This document shows positions 11,301 through 24,667 of a stretch of DNA of 64,000 nt, one piece after another; position 1 is the first letter of the stretch; every line of letters starts with the position of its first letter. A program made the position numbers and the translations under genes. The notes under the pieces were generated by a model. It had not been told where the DNA came from, made no database searches, and saw only the letters and a program-made list of their open reading frames with translations. The stretch lies in contig NC_052027.1 in the NCBI RefSeq assembly GCF_015832195.1, positions 18,636,688 to 18,700,687 of the forward strand, written 5' to 3'. The stretch is from Motacilla alba alba (lineage: Eukaryota; Chordata; Aves; Passeriformes; Motacillidae).

Positions 11301-13606
11301 AACTCCAAACCTACTCCAACTCCTGTGTTTAGGTTCTCTTTTGCTGGGCACACTTGATGGCTCATTCTAAATTTCCATCATTTTTTGAAGAGCCTTTATG
11401 TGAGGCCATTCCTGAGACACAAACAACAAAAAATTCACTTATAATAAATACCCAGGTAACTTCTGAGATGGTAACCAATGTCATTAATCCTACTGAGGTA
11501 GCTTTAACAAAATTTGCCTGTAAAGAAAATGTTAAAAATCATTAATAGCTCAAAAAGTGCAGCTTTCCAAGGAACAAGAGAAAGCTCCAGACTGCAATGT
11601 TACCATAAAAAAAGTGTCTAGGTATAAATGAAAACTGCAGCAAAAGTTTCCTAAAATGCACAGTGGTTTCTGGACAATAAACATAACCTTTTTCCACATC
11701 TTCAAAGTTTTGTTTAACTCCTACTAGGTGGGAACCAGCAGCTGAGCTCCCATGCAAGGATTGAGGACAAGAAGTGAAAAAGTTTCAGCCTCCCACCAAT
11801 CCCATCAGTCCAAAAGGAGAAACTTTCTGATCCTCTAACCTGTACCAGGGCATCTCTGTCTTCCTTCTCCCAGCTCCTGCCCAGGAGCAGAGCAGTCCTT
11901 GGAAAGAAGGCAGGACAAGCAACCAACTCTTTGGGATTTATCTGATTCAGCCACCTCTCCATAAGTCTCTCTTCAAAGAACAACAGTAGCTCCAGCTGCC
12001 TCTGGAAAATCCTGCACTGCACACTAGAAAAATGCTGCATGGAAGGATTCTCTCTGCCAGTGTGAAGAGCTAAGGATGGGAGACACAAGTGTTTGGGAAG
12101 CTGAGAAAGGCCCTGCAGAGGATGTGGTCTGTCCTTGGGAGGTGCTGCTACTGCACTTTGGAGAGCATTTGTCTGGATGGCAGTTTCAGCAAAACTCAGA
12201 CACATCAAAGTGTGCCAGGAACTCCATCCTACAGCTGCCAGTCCAGCCCAGAACTCAGGTTTCCCTTCTAGCTCAAAAGTGAACCCTGAGGAAGCCACCA
12301 CAGTGCCTGGGTGTCCTGAGGTACCTGAGGCAGTCAAACAGAGCTGGTGAAGCAGAGGGAGTGGAGCAAGGCAGGATACTGGAGGTGCTGGGATGAACAG
12401 GATGGGATCTAGAACAGCAAATCACTGCTGGAAGGGAAAGGAAGACTATCCTTGCAGAACTCTGAGCTGCTTCAAGTGCTTAACGCACTTTGGATGCTTG
12501 GAGGGGAGAACTTCCAGGAGAGCAAAGATAAAAACATGAGGTACAAGACACTCCACATTTCTAACAAGCAGGAAGGAAAACCTGAGTGCAGGGAAGGAGC
12601 AGGGAGGCTTTAATGGAAACATCTCCACGGTCAGAGGGGTGGAAAGGGATTCATTTGTCCCCACTGCAGTGCCCACCCAAACACCTCTGGCACACATTTC
12701 CTCCTGCACTCTACCCATCCATCAGAGGGGTCATGCGCAGCTTTTTAATTTCTTCTGAAGTCAAACTTGGCACATGCAACGAGTCTTCTATACCTAGTCA
12801 CTGGAAAATACCATAAAAACTATTTATGATCACCCAGAGAACACTCTGGGCCAGTGTCAGGGAAAGGCTGCACATCCAGTGCTGCAGTGGGTCATGTCCC
12901 AGGGCACCAGGACCAGCCACGGGCACTCAGCACTGCCAGGGCACTTCAGGCTATCCTGCAGGCTCTGGGAAAACCTGCTGGTGCTCAAACTCAGTGGTGA
13001 AACCCGCCAGGAGAGTTAAAGGAAATACAAAATGTCAGCTACATTCTCTTAGAGAATTCACTGGGTTGTTTCTTGCAATACTTTTTACTATTTTATTTGG
13101 AAAAAGTACTTTTGATCATTGCCCAATGCCTGTCATGGAATTGTTTTTGTAAAAGTCAGTACCAGCTTGAATCAATCCTTGAACCCCAAATTCTCACAAG
13201 TCTGTGGCTTTTCCCCTAGTTCCACCACCTAAAAGCCTGCATCAGGTTGAATTTTACAGCAGAGGAGCAGATTAATAATTTTCTCCAAATAGACAATAGG
13301 GGAAGAAAAAGATATCAACAGCATGAGCATGGCCACTTTATTTGGTAAGAGCTTTAACAACACAAACCAGCCTCTGAAAATAAGGTCACAGTGCTGGAAT
13401 TAACTGTGCCAAATCATCAGGAGAAAATAGGACAGCACAGCCTTCCCTCCCAGCTTCCCTGGGTCTAATGAGAAAAGGGCCTGGGATCCTTAAAACTTAC
13501 AAATTATGGTCTCTGTCCATCAGACACACACTGTAACATTAGCTGAGGTGAAGCAGGAAAAGCTGAGAAACTACAATAATTCACTTCCAGATATTTTAAA
13601 AATTCT

Positions 13607-13643
13607 CAAAAAAAAACCAAAACAAAACAAACCAAAAAACCCA
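13607..13643. repeat. A/C-rich low-complexity run
   Basis: A short run of A8-9, CCAAAACAAAACAAACC and A6 within intron 2. Confidence 0.8.
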
Positions 13644-14251
13644 GGCTCTTTAGGCCTTCAGACCAAGAGTAGTGTTTAAACAACTGGTTTCAAGAAATTA
13701 GACTTTTTCACAGGCTGTTTTAAAGAAGGAATAAACATTTCATTAAAAGTTTATTGAAACTGTTTGCAATTGCTAATAAAATCTGAATTACCAAAAACTC
13801 TAGAAGCACTATAAAAACAGTAACAGCTTCATTGTATATTGCACAACTATTCAGACCAATATAGTAAAATATTTCCTTGGAAAGCTGGTAACCAAATGCA
13901 CCCCAGCAGCAACAGATGAGTGTTTGGAGGGCATTTCTGCAGCTCAGCCACCCCACACTGTGCAGTCAACAGTCTCCTCCCACAGCAGCTTCTGGGGAAT
14001 TAGAAAAGCAAATCACAAGCAAAAATGTTTGGGGACTTTGCTTACTCCCTCCCTTTTGAGGGTATTGGTTTGTGAATCATGACAGTTAGTGAGTAAAAAT
14101 GTGACAGGTTTATGAAGGTTTATGAAGCATCATTTGGGGAGCAGAACATCACTCATGTCAGTGGTGTCAGTCATGTCCACATGGGATCCATCTCCATGGG
14201 ATCCACCCACACCTGACACCACCACAACAGAGGGCTCAGTGCCTGTATGGG

Positions 14252-14322
14252 CCATTCACTGAAGAGCTGGACTGATGATCCTTGTGGGTCCTTTTCCACC
14301 CAGAACGTTCTGTGCTTCTGTA
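14252..14322 (+). mobile_element. CR1 LINE 3'-end fragment
   Basis: Reads GGACTGATGATCCTTGTGGG, then TCCTTTTCCACCCAGAAC and TTCTGTGCTTCTGTA, which is the typical end of an avian CR1 retrotransposon on this strand. It is heavily 5'-truncated and non-coding. Just downstream are irregular GGGATCCA-like repeats to about 14410. Confidence 0.75.
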
Positions 14323-15124
14323 ACCCACCCACACGGGGTCCACCCACAGTGGGATCAACCCAGCTGGGGACTCATCCACACCAGGATCCCCCCACATGGG
14401 ATCCATGTCCGCAGAATTCCCACTGGGAAAGCAACCCCAGCACTGGGATCAAACCCTCCAGACCCCAATAGCAGCAAAGCCATTTTATTCCCTTCTTTCT
14501 TTGAGGATAAACCCCAAACCAACCCAGCCCCAGCCCTGCACAGCCCAGCCTTGGGGCATCCTACAACCCCCAGGCCTGTAGCTCAAGGATTCCCTGGGAC
14601 CCCTCAGCTTCCTCCCTCAGCTCACCGTTAGGGAATTCCAGCAGTCTGCCAGCACCTGGCAATGCTGCAGGAAGGAGTTCAACCTGCCAGGCTGTGCCTG
14701 CTATCCCACAGCATCAGCACTGCCAGCCTGGGGAACAAAACTACTGATTCAAGTAGAAATTAATGTAAGGTTTTATTCCAAACTTTACCCTCACACAGTC
14801 ATTGTCTATAGCAACTGTGTCCATAACACTCTCATTCTCAAGAGCACAACTTTCTAGTAAAAGGCACATCTGTCAAACTGCGGAAACATCTGGGAAAATG
14901 GTTAAATAGAAAGAAGTGAGATTAAACCTTTGTTTCCATGGGATTGGATATACATCCAGAGTATGTTTGCAAAGGTTACTGGTTCTTTTCTGGCTTCTAA
15001 GATCTCAGGATTTTGGATTGGTGCTGAATTTCACCCCATGTAGACGCAAGTTGATTCGCACAATGTCAAATTTTGCTTTCACCCTGGGGTAAAAATCCAA
15101 CACCAGGGCTCAAGGGATTCTCCA

Positions 15125-15184
15125 TTCATTTAGGAGCTGGATTCCATGATCCTTTCCAGCTCAGAATATTCTGTGATTCTGTGG
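15125..15184 (+). mobile_element. CR1 LINE 3'-end fragment
   Basis: Shows GGAGCTGGATTCCATGATCC, CCTTTCCAGCTCAGAATA and the terminal TTCTGTGATTCTGTG, the characteristic 8-bp terminal repeats of CR1. Only the extreme 3' end is recognisable. Confidence 0.8.
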
Positions 15185-16365
15185 CTCCCATTCCACCCCT
15201 GAGTGCCCAGGGCCCTGGATGTCTTCCCTAAGTGGGTGATCAAACTCCTCAGTGCAACACTAACACAGCTTTGCCCTGAGAGGCAGCTTGGAGCCTTGCC
15301 ACGCCAGGGAAGGGTCATGCTCCTCCACAAAAGATGGAAAACGAAAGTGGAAAACACGATATCAAAGCAGAAATCTGGAGCTGGCTAACAAACCCCTTCT
15401 GTTTGTAAGTGGAGGAGACACCTGAGCTAACATTGCCTGGTTTTTCAAGTACCTCAACATCTACCCAAATTTTGACAGATAGGTCTTTTTGTGAAGTACT
15501 GATAAGCTATCAATCAAATTGCTTTTAGCCCTGAAACTGTTCCTAACAAACCTTTCACATGTGCTCCAACTGAAAGGGACTGGAGTGCTTTCTGAAATTC
15601 CCCCGTGGCTAAGAACTGCACAACTCTGTGTTAAATATTAACTCAGATATTGTGGCTCTTTCAAGTCTGTCTCTGAAGGTTCCATTTGACATATATTTCT
15701 TGAAAACAATTTAATTTTGTGCAGCATGTGATCTCCATTAATAAATAAGAAAATGTCTGATTCACTCCATCATTCAAGCAACGCAGACAAGAAAAGGGAA
15801 AAAAATTAGGAAAAGCAGTTTGAAACCTGCTCTGTGATCCTTTGACCACTTAATCAACAAGAGCCACATGGGCTAAGTTCCACTGAGGAGTTCAGCTCCA
15901 ACAGGACTGCTTTGAGAGCCCCAGGTGAAGCCCAAAATCCTTCAAGGGCACATCTGTGCCGAGGACTGGGTGAAGATGCTTCACTCAGCGGATGAGAGAC
16001 ACTTTGGGTGTTCTTAACTGGTGTGCTGGGGTTTTTTCCTGACTCCAATTTGTCACAATAAAATGACAGTGGGAACATATTTCTCAATACCACATGAAGT
16101 TTGGAACCCAAAGAGCAGCAAAGAGCTTCTCTGACAACTCCCACGCTGCCTCTGAGAGCCAGCTCTGCATCTTTTCAAGCCCTGCTGGAGCCACGTTCCT
16201 CCACAACAGGGACCTGATTTTCTGCAGAGCATTTCCACCCTCTGTTCTCAGCCAAGCTAAGGAGGAAGGTGACAAGAATCCTCTAATGAGGAACTTTATT
16301 TACTCGATATTTCAAATCTTACTCAGAATCCCTTTGAGCAACTCTGCACTCACTGAAGATGCAGC

Positions 16366-16432
16366 TGAGCCTGCTCTGAGCAGGAGGTTGGATGAAATGG
16401 TCTGTTCTAGCCTGAATTATTCCATGGCCTTC
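16366..16432 (+). mobile_element. CR1 LINE 3'-end fragment
   Basis: Contains GAGCAGGAGGTTGGATGAAA, TGGTCTG and CTAGCCTGAATTATTCCATG, a diverged CR1 3' end in plus orientation. Upstream boundary is unclear. Confidence 0.75.
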
Positions 16433-17074
16433 AAATAAAGGTAACTTTCAGCACACTTTTTTTTTAAAGGATGCCCCACTAATTCCTATCGAAGTGTCAT
16501 TAAAGTGAGCAAATGCCATTGGATATTCATGGTAAAAACTTGTGGTGTAAGGCAGCTTCAGAAGTGTTTTGGGTGGGATTGACATCATGCTTTAGTGTAA
16601 CAAAACTGAAGACAGCCCAGAATTTGAATAGTCTGAAACTACACATCATTTTACACGATACACACTAAAGTAACTTATTCATGTGCACACCTTCTATTAC
16701 AAGAAAAAGCCAAATTGTTTATCATACAAACCAAGAGACAATTATTCCCTCCCCTTCACAGCTGCGAACATTTAGCTTTAGGAAGATTTTTATACGCAAA
16801 TAAATTGCCATCGCAATCCTAAAGCCACCAAACCAAACGGGAACGAGGGGAAAATTCTCCATGCACAAGCCCACTCGTCTCAAACCCCAAACACCAGCTT
16901 CCAGGCTGACGTACTCCGCACAAGGAACAAAGATCACGGTCCCCGGCTGAATTGCAAAGGCCATTTCTTTGGAAGGGGCAGCGCTGTGCCCGCTGGCCGC
17001 GCTGGGGACTCTTAGGGCGGCGGGGCGGCCGGGACAAGGCGGCCTTTGTGTGCCCGGGGCTGCGGAACGGAGCG

Positions 17075-17640
17075 GGAGGGACCGGCACAGGGAGGAGAGA
17101 GAGCCGGGAGGGACGGAGCGAACCAGCGACAGAGCCCGGGAGGGAAGCAGGGAGCCCTGCTGGGAGGCAAAGAACCCGGGAGGAGACAGGGAGAGAGGAA
17201 GGAGGGAAGAAAAAGGGAAGAGGGAGCAGGAGAGCGGGGAGGAGAGCGGGAAGGAGGGAGGGAGCACGGGAGGAGAGCGGGACGCAGCCAGGGAAGGAGA
17301 GAGGGAGGGAGGAGAGCAGGAGGGAGAGGGAAGGAGAAGGGGAGGGAGGAGAGCAGGAGGGAGAGGGAAGGAGAAGGGGAGGGAGGAGAGCAGGAGGGAG
17401 ACCGAGAAGGAGAAGGGGAAGGAAGGGAGCAGGAGGGAGACAGAGAAGGAGAAGGGGAGGGAGGAGAGCAGGACTGAGACGGGGAGGGAGGAGAGCAGGA
17501 GGGAGGGACGGAGGGAGGAGAGCAGGAGGGAGCCAGGGAAGGGGAGCAGGACAGAAACAGGGAAGGAGAGAGGGAGGGAGCCAGGGAAGGAGGGGGCCCG
17601 GGAAGGAGAAAGGGAGGAAGGGAGCTCGGGCAGGAGGCCC
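17075..17640. repeat. Purine-rich (GGGA/GGAGA) tandem array
   Basis: About 0.55 kb almost free of pyrimidines on the plus strand, built of GGAGGGAGGAGAGCAGGAGG-like units of roughly 30-35 bases, with GGAAGGAGAAGG inserts. It lies in a GC-rich part of intron 2. Frames of 140-335 codons across it in several frames (Glu/Gly/Arg-rich or Pro/Ser/Leu-rich) are compositional. Confidence 0.95.
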
Positions 17641-20600
17641 CGGGCTGCAGCGGCGGCCCCGAGCCCGGCAGCGCTGCCCCAAGCGCCCCCCGGACGGGCA
17701 GGACGGAGCCAGCCGCCCCCGCACCGCACAGAATTCTCGTGTAACCCTAGTTCCCAATCACTCTGCTGTAAACCACGGTGGTTTTGGTGAATTCACGGGA
17801 AAACAAAGCCATGGTTCAAGCCGAGCCTCAAAACAAGCCCCCTTCTCCTCCACAGGGCAGCACGAAGCCAAAAGCACCTTTTACTTTAGCAAGACTTTGA
17901 ACCTCAGTGAGTGAATTTCAAGTTAAACACCTGAGGGACACACCAGAAAAAATAAGGGAATTCTGTATTACCTGTCACTATATTTTAATTTGGAAGTACT
18001 TGTTCTTCCCAGCCAAGGAGTTTATGGGAGTTCACAACTTCTATCACCACAAAAACACAGAAGCTATAAAAGTACATGAAAGGGAGGCAGTGTCACAGGC
18101 TGGTTTTAAAAAAAAAAATTCATCCACAAGCTCTCAAGTACATTATTATCCCTACACTGAGAATTCTCTCCTTTGAAAAAGCACCTTCGATAAAGTGTTC
18201 TTCGCACAGTAATTCCATTACACATTTGAGGATCCTGCTAGGCTTGCCAGAGCATTTGATTCACTCTGCTCCAGAGACTGCACTCCAATAGTCGTGTTTT
18301 TCCACAATAAAAGTAAACATACCCAAGTACAGCTCACAAATGATCCTTCAGGGAATTACACCTGAGCAGGGAATGTCTCCAAGCACTCCATTTCCCAACA
18401 AAAGGCTGACGTAACTGGATTTCTAATAACACATCCAAAGCCTTTCAATGGATTCATTCCTGCTGAAGCACAGTGGGGTGCTGCTACCTCAGAGTTAAGA
18501 TCAAATTGCTAACGAAAAGGTTCCACCATTTATAATGAACCAAACACACAATTCTTGGCCTATTTAATTACATTTCCAGCCACAAGATGCTGGTGTTAAG
18601 AGAATGAATACACAACTGCTTCCCAGTTCTACCAGCACCATCACAAAGACCCAAATGCCTGAACAAGAGCTGCTGCTGGAGGTTATAAAGACTTCTGTCA
18701 GCTGTGCCCAGGTTTTGTGTCAGGAACACTTTCATCCTGTGCTTTCAGGGCACTTGGCCCTGAAAAGTTCAAAACACACAGCCTCAAACTCATCTTTACA
18801 GTCCCAGTCACAGAAATGTCTTTGCTGACGCCACAGACATCGTGGCACCTGATCTCCACACTCCACATCTCTCACACGTTTGGATTTCTAAACTGAACGT
18901 TGTCAACCTTACATTTCCAGAACCTCCAAGTCACTACAACGGCTGCCATTATCGTACTCCAGAAAGCAATTCTTTCCTCAGATCTACTGTGTTTTCCTGG
19001 GTGTGAACAAGTCAAGCTTCCACAACATACTTCCCATCTCCCAACTAAAATTCTCTGGACAGATCCACAAGGCTTAAGTAAACCAATTCTACAGTTAAAC
19101 CAGAACATCAGAATCATAAAAAGATGGAAAAATATAAAAAACAGTCAAAAAATAACTGCATTGGAGTCAGTGACAGGGAAATGAGAACAAAATTCAGAGA
19201 ATGTTTGTGAACTTCTCTGATATATCTGAAATACACCGAAATCCAGCTATTTCAGATTAATCACAAATGTTTGAGTTTTTATAATATTCCATTGAAATCA
19301 TACTTTTGTATGGCCAGATCAAACTTACAAAATAAAGTAGAAAAAGAGATGGCCTCATGGATGCTATTTTAGATTATAATTTATCTGCAGCAGATGGTTT
19401 AATTGAAACAGATTAAGTCACATGAACCCTGGGCAGAAAACCTGTGCTTTTTATTACAAGAAGAAAAGATGCATGTCTCATATACAAAATCACAGAAAGA
19501 ATCTATTGCAAAAAACCATAAAAATGTACCACACTGGAAACTATTAGACAGCTCTGACATACAGCTAAGGGATCACATGAAATAACTGCCTGCATCTTTT
19601 AGTTTTGAACCTTGATTGCACATGAATCTGTTGCTTCAGACTTCATTATTTTTATGGCCTCCGCTATATAAAGTGTTATAATGTACGTAACCGCCAGCTG
19701 TGTTTTATTTCATCAGTAGAAAATGAGCCTTAAAAAAAAAAATCACACTTTTCCCCCATAAAGTTACATAACATTTCAAAAATGCCATAAATCTCCTCAG
19801 TTGTGTCATGTATCCAGAAATGCAGCGCACGGTTCTTTCCAAGCCCTCCTGGCCCCAGAGCAAGGCTATAAATAGTTAATTTTTTCGGGGCGAGGAGGAG
19901 GTATGTTGTAAATGAGAAGCCAGCTTTCATTGTTTTGCATTACTTCAGCGCTGGATTCCCGATTTGTAACAAATTCCAAGGCTGCAGACCACGGGCCCAG
20001 CCTGTGAGTAAGGCTGCTGTGATTTATGGCAGGATAAATCCCTCCGTCCACATCCCATGACTGTGGAATGCGCGGAATGCCGGGGCTGCAGGAGCTGAGG
20101 CAGCAGCCACAGGAGCTCCATCCATGCTTCCTGCAGGCAGGAATGACAGGAATTCTGCAGCAGTGCCAGCCAGGCTAGCATTCCCAGGAATGGCATCTGC
20201 TGATTGCCCAACACAGCTCATCAACGCCTTACCTGGCCGGCACATTCCACACCTGACTGTCAGAGCAGGAATGTTTAGCAACAACTGCCGCTTGCCCAGT
20301 TGTCAAGGCAGCCCAGGAAGCAGCTGGCTGGGAGCTTCTGGCCTCAGAAAAATGCAAAGCACTTGTGTTCCTCCTCCTGCTGCCGCTGCTGCCTCCCCAC
20401 CCCCAGCCAGAGAGCCTCAGAATGGGGGGAAGTGAAAGGAGCGCCTTACAAAGAACGAGGGAACAATACTGCAGAAATCGCAAGGTGAATACGTATGGCT
20501 TGCTATAAATAGTTAGGCTGAGCTAATTCCTGTTACTTCACGCTGTACAAAAACAAAAGAAAACATGAAAACCCATCTAATCGCGGCGGCTCTTGTGCAG

Positions 20601-20723
20601 ATCTCCCACACAAACTGGAACAAAGGGAAAAAACCGAGCGCAAAGTTGGAGCCAGGACACGATTTTAGCAGGCTTTAGCACGCAGCGCTCAGTTCCGCGC
20701 GGGGACAGAGGCGAGGCACTTAC

Positions 20724-20910
20724 AGATGCGGGCTGAACATGCGGCTCATTTTGGAGACGTGGTCGTTTTCACAGTCCAGCTCCTCGTCCCCTTGGTCCAT
20801 GCTGAGCTTCCTCTTGCTGGGGCTGATGGGCGGCGGGCCCGTGCGGTGGTTGCTGAGCGCGGGGGACTGCAGGGGCTGCATTCGGGGCTCCCCTCTCAGC
20901 GCCGCTTCAC
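20724..20910 (-). CDS. VGLL4: VGLL4 coding exon 2 (proline-rich and basic NLS-like segment)
   Basis: 187 bases giving the end of Gly28, residues 29-89 and two bases of Leu90. It starts EAALRGEPRM and contains GPPPISPSKRK, an SP site (Ser57) followed by a basic cluster that could act as a nuclear localisation signal. Ser57 corresponds to human Ser58, recalled as a CDK1 site. An acidic stretch (DQGDEELDCENDH) follows, then the conserved VSKMSRMF. The acceptor AG is at 20912-20911 and the donor is GTAAGTG from 20723. Compared with human, the segment is one residue shorter between the RGEP and RTGPPP blocks. Flanking intron 1 carries short GC-rich tandem repeats from about 80 bases upstream of the acceptor. 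Confidence 0.96.
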
Positions 20911-20989
20911 CTGCCCGGGGAGACACGACAGGGGTCACCGCCACGGGGACAACAGTGACAAACACCCCCCCGGGGAGCACGCAGCAAAA

Positions 20990-21063
20990 CCCCCGAAATT
21001 CCCCAGTAACGCCCCCCGAAATTCCCCAGTAACACCTCCCGAAATTCCCCGGTAACACCTCCC
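20990..21063. repeat. 23-bp repeat, three copies, next to exon 2
   Basis: The motif CCGAAATTCCCCAGTAAC recurs at a 23-base spacing (GAAATT at 20995, 21018 and 21041). In transcript order it lies about 80-150 bases upstream of the exon 2 acceptor, close to where a branch point would be expected. Confidence 0.9.
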
Positions 21064-21201
21064 AGACTGTACACGTGGGATGCGGCCGTAGGATGGACAA
21101 GGCATCCCAAACCAAACAAGCGGTGAGAAAAGGCACCAGGAGAGGGCTAGCTCAGCTCACCCTGGATGATCCCAAAGGTTGAACTAACCCATCTTTGCTG
21201 T

Positions 21202-21345
21202 AGCTTTTTCACTCAGATCCCCCCTCAGCTTTTCACTCAGATCCCCCTCAGCTTTTTCACTCAGATCCCCCCTCAGCTTTTTCACTCAGATCCCCCTCAG
21301 CTTTTCACTCAGATCCCCCCTCAGCTTTTTCACTCAGATTCCTCC
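21202..21345. repeat. 24-bp repeat, about six copies
   Basis: Units of AGCTTTTTCACTCAGATCCC followed by CCTC, with one-base length variation in the T and C runs. Lies about 290 bases from exon 2 within intron 1. Confidence 0.93.
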
Positions 21346-24127
21346 CCTGGCAGGCTGCAATCCCGGTGCCGGGCTGTGATTACCTCACTCTGCAAACCAT
21401 GACTATTCACAGAGAAATAAAAGCTTTGTTCCTCTTCTTACAGTCGCGGTTATAAATTCCAGGGCTACAGTTCGCATTAATGCCAAATATTCCAGATCTA
21501 AAACTGAATAAACGTTCAGATTCTCAGATGATTCCCTTTATAAAATGCTGTCCAAAACAAGCTTGTCTGGTATATAACTATGCAAGTGAAAAATTAGGGG
21601 GGAAACTGGAACTTGCTGATTCAACTTTTAAATATGTCCCTAAATGTCTTTCTCTCTACTTTAAACCGGCATTTGGACCCAGGAACAAAAGAGCACAATT
21701 CTTCACGGAGGAATCACAGAAATGCTAATTTCCAACTGGCAGCAGACTGAGTAGATGGTAAGTTTTTATATCATCTCACACTTCCCAGAAAAAGCCATTT
21801 TCAGCACACGGGAGCTGTGTGTGAGCATTTGCACGATGCTCCAGTTGGCTGTGCGGAGCACAGGGCAGATCGCTGCTAAGCAGGCGTTAAAGCGTGACTT
21901 TTCCCATTTCAATCGAATGTCTCACCACTCCTATAGCCTGGAGCACAGTGCTGCACTTCACCACCGTGGGCTTTACTGGAACTCACATCCTCAGGTCATA
22001 TTTAGACCTCATAGGGATTTAAAGATGAAAAAAAAAAGTGCTTTTGGGGCTCCATCAGGGGCTTGGAGAGCAGCTAAATTAACTAGGGTTACCTATTCTG
22101 GTAATATCCCTGAAATAGCCGCCTTTGCTGGAGTTTAGAATTTGTATTTTTCCTACACCGCCAGAAGCATTTTGTTTTTTACACAGCCGTAATTTCCAGA
22201 CCTAAAATTAGGCCTAAGTTAACTCCATCTAGAGCCCTGTGGTACCTGACAATGGAAATCTTTGTGCGCCACCACACATTTTCACATCATCACTGAGGCA
22301 GATGATTTATAAAATGCTGCCTTAATTCCTACACACGACAAATAGCATTTTGTTGGAAAAAGAAGGAGCGAGGAGAAAACCTCCTGAATGTTTACCAGTA
22401 AAAATAAGCATTCTGCCAATTTAGTCAGCATAATATAAACTAGCAAATATACGCTGACCTATAATACACCACAAGCCATGATTTCTATTAAAGACTCTGG
22501 CACCAAATCTAAATAGGAACTTTCCATCTCAGCTCTAAATAGCAAAAACTGTGCCCTGCTGCAAATGCTCTGGGACAGACACCCAGAGCTCTCCTGTTCC
22601 CACCAAACATTAATTGAGGAGTGTCCACAACCACCCCAGGGCCACGAAAAAAGCTTTTATCAACACAACATCTCTTGGGAATTGTTTTCAGATCACTACA
22701 TTTGCGCATTTTTCCTTTGTATTTTGCCAATAGAAACCCCCACGTCCAGGGTGTTCACGTTCTAAACTTTCAAAGCAAACCACATCACACCAGTTCCTCT
22801 CCATGAGGAATCTCCCTCACTCGTGTCTTTGAAAAGGAATAACCTAAAAGCAATGTCAAAAGATAAAGCTTTCAGCACCTGAGGCTGGAGCTTGTGTCCT
22901 CCCACCCATGCACAATCACTCTTCTCCCTGCAGCATCTCCCATCACTTCTGGGGACACCAACACAAAATTCCACAACGGCAATTACAAATTCCATGTGGG
23001 CACCTCACTCCCACTGACTCCTGAGCAGCTCCTAACAGTGCCTTGGGCAGGTTAAACACCCATGTAAAGCCAACTTGGGTGTTTATAAAACATCAAAAAT
23101 CTCCAGGCATTCTTCAATCTAGTAAATCAGAAACTTGCCCTTTTTCTCCCAACAGGACCTGATACTATACAATTACCAAAATTGGGGCTTTTTTATTTCA
23201 AAATTAAAATACTCATTTCTTCTATGTATGGTAAGAACAAAAATTATATAATTAGCATTCAGATTAAGTATAAAATCTGGTAAAAATGGTATTGTATGCT
23301 GGAAGAAACATACTTTAAAGAAATTTAGCAAAGAAAGGAAGGACTTCTAACGAAAGCCTATCCAATTTGGTAATGCATTTTCCTGATTATGCAGGGAACA
23401 CCAAGACTTCAGCCAAACATACCAGGATCTGACCAGCACCACGGGGCCAAAATTAATCAAATTAACCAAACAAACCAAACTTTATAGGGGGGAGCAGTGA
23501 GAGTCTCTTACAGGACAGACAGACAGTTTGGTTTGTACAGCCCCTCCTGCCCACACCAGGCAGGAGAACAATGTCAAAAAGAGTCCAGATAAAAGGGAAA
23601 ATCAAGGAAACAATCTCTTTACATTGTTTGGAGGGATAAAATGCAAATTCCTATACTGGTTTTGCACAGCACCCTGAGTTCTCATGGGGTCTGCACATTT
23701 GATTAGGGCTAAAACTGCTCTTCATTTAAATAACATTCCTTCCCCAGCACTCTCCTTCTTACCAAACGTGAATTTAAAGCAGAGAGAGAGAAACCACAGA
23801 GGAGACTATGGCCCCAAATGCTGTTTTAGGGACTAGATTTGTCTCCCCCAGCTGACCACACTCCATGGAAACCAGACTCCCATCACACAGCTGGCAAGGC
23901 AACACTCTGATAAAACAACTGTGTTTTATAAATTCCCCAAGTCCAAACTCCAGGCTTCAAAATTCATTACTGTGACGGCTTGTGTCTGCCCTGCAACTGA
24001 GAGCAGAGATAGCAAACACATTGATTGTGCCTCTCATAATGCTCCTCTTTGTTTCAGCCAGCAGCTGGTGGAAGGCACTCCAGATCTGCTGCTTTCAGAT
24101 ACTTCTACTTACAACTATTCATACGAG

Positions 24128-24172
24128 TCCTTTTTTTTTTTTTCCCTTCTCCTCCTCCTTCTCTTTTTTTAT
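24128..24172. repeat. T-rich polypyrimidine run
   Basis: T13 followed by CCCTTCTCCTCCTCCTTCTC and T7. Low-complexity sequence in intron 1. Confidence 0.85.
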
Positions 24173-24667
24173 TAAAACTGTTGGGCAACATGATAAAGCA
24201 CAGACAAGCTAAACAAAGATAACACCGTGACGTAGTGTCTGCCTATAGAGCAGCTCTGCTCTCGCTTGACACCAGCCCATGCAGTCAGCAGGAATGTGCT
24301 TTATTTTAACCACTTAGGAGCCTGCCTGAAAGTGCTTCCACTCGGCACAATGTTTGTCAGGCCAGCGGGGCTCTTCCCACCCTCACGGCCCCGGGACAGC
24401 TCTGTGTAAACAGAGGATGTCCAGCTCTGTTTGCCTTTCTCTGGCCAGCGGGCCCCAGCGGAACGTCCACAACAGCAAAAGTCGTGTTTTAACAAGTGTG
24501 CCTTGACAGAGAGACACCAGAGGGGTCTGAAATCTGTCTGAGAGCTCCAGGAGTCACCAAAGACTGGGAAAAAAATACACACTGCTCTGGCAGCAAGCTT
24601 CCTTCCTGTGACTCGGTATGGGCTGCAGGGACCCAGCGCTGCCATATGCTATCCCTGCTCCCAGCTT

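Larger units (their letters stand above)
5557..20723 (-). other. VGLL4: VGLL4 intron 2
   Basis: About 15.2 kb. It contains three short CR1 3'-end fragments (near 14252, 15125 and 16366), A/C-rich low-complexity runs (8252-8349, 13607-13643) and the purine-rich array at 17075-17640. The stretch 5900-8250 and most of 8350-14150 look like ordinary single-copy intron sequence. A 207-codon minus frame at 11714-12337 and a 168-codon plus frame at 9385-9891 match nothing known to me. The GC content rises again toward exon 2 from about 20580. Confidence 0.9.

Noticed and set aside
11714..12337. 207-codon minus-strand frame in intron 2
   Set aside because: Mixed composition, but no recognisable domain, no splice or promoter context, and plus-strand frames of 60-71 codons overlap it. 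A protein search and RNA-seq would decide.
16722..17914. Frames of 273-335 codons on both strands over the purine tract
   Set aside because: Several frames are open at once on both strands, giving Glu/Gly/Arg or Pro/Ser/Leu repeats; this is repeat composition, not a gene.
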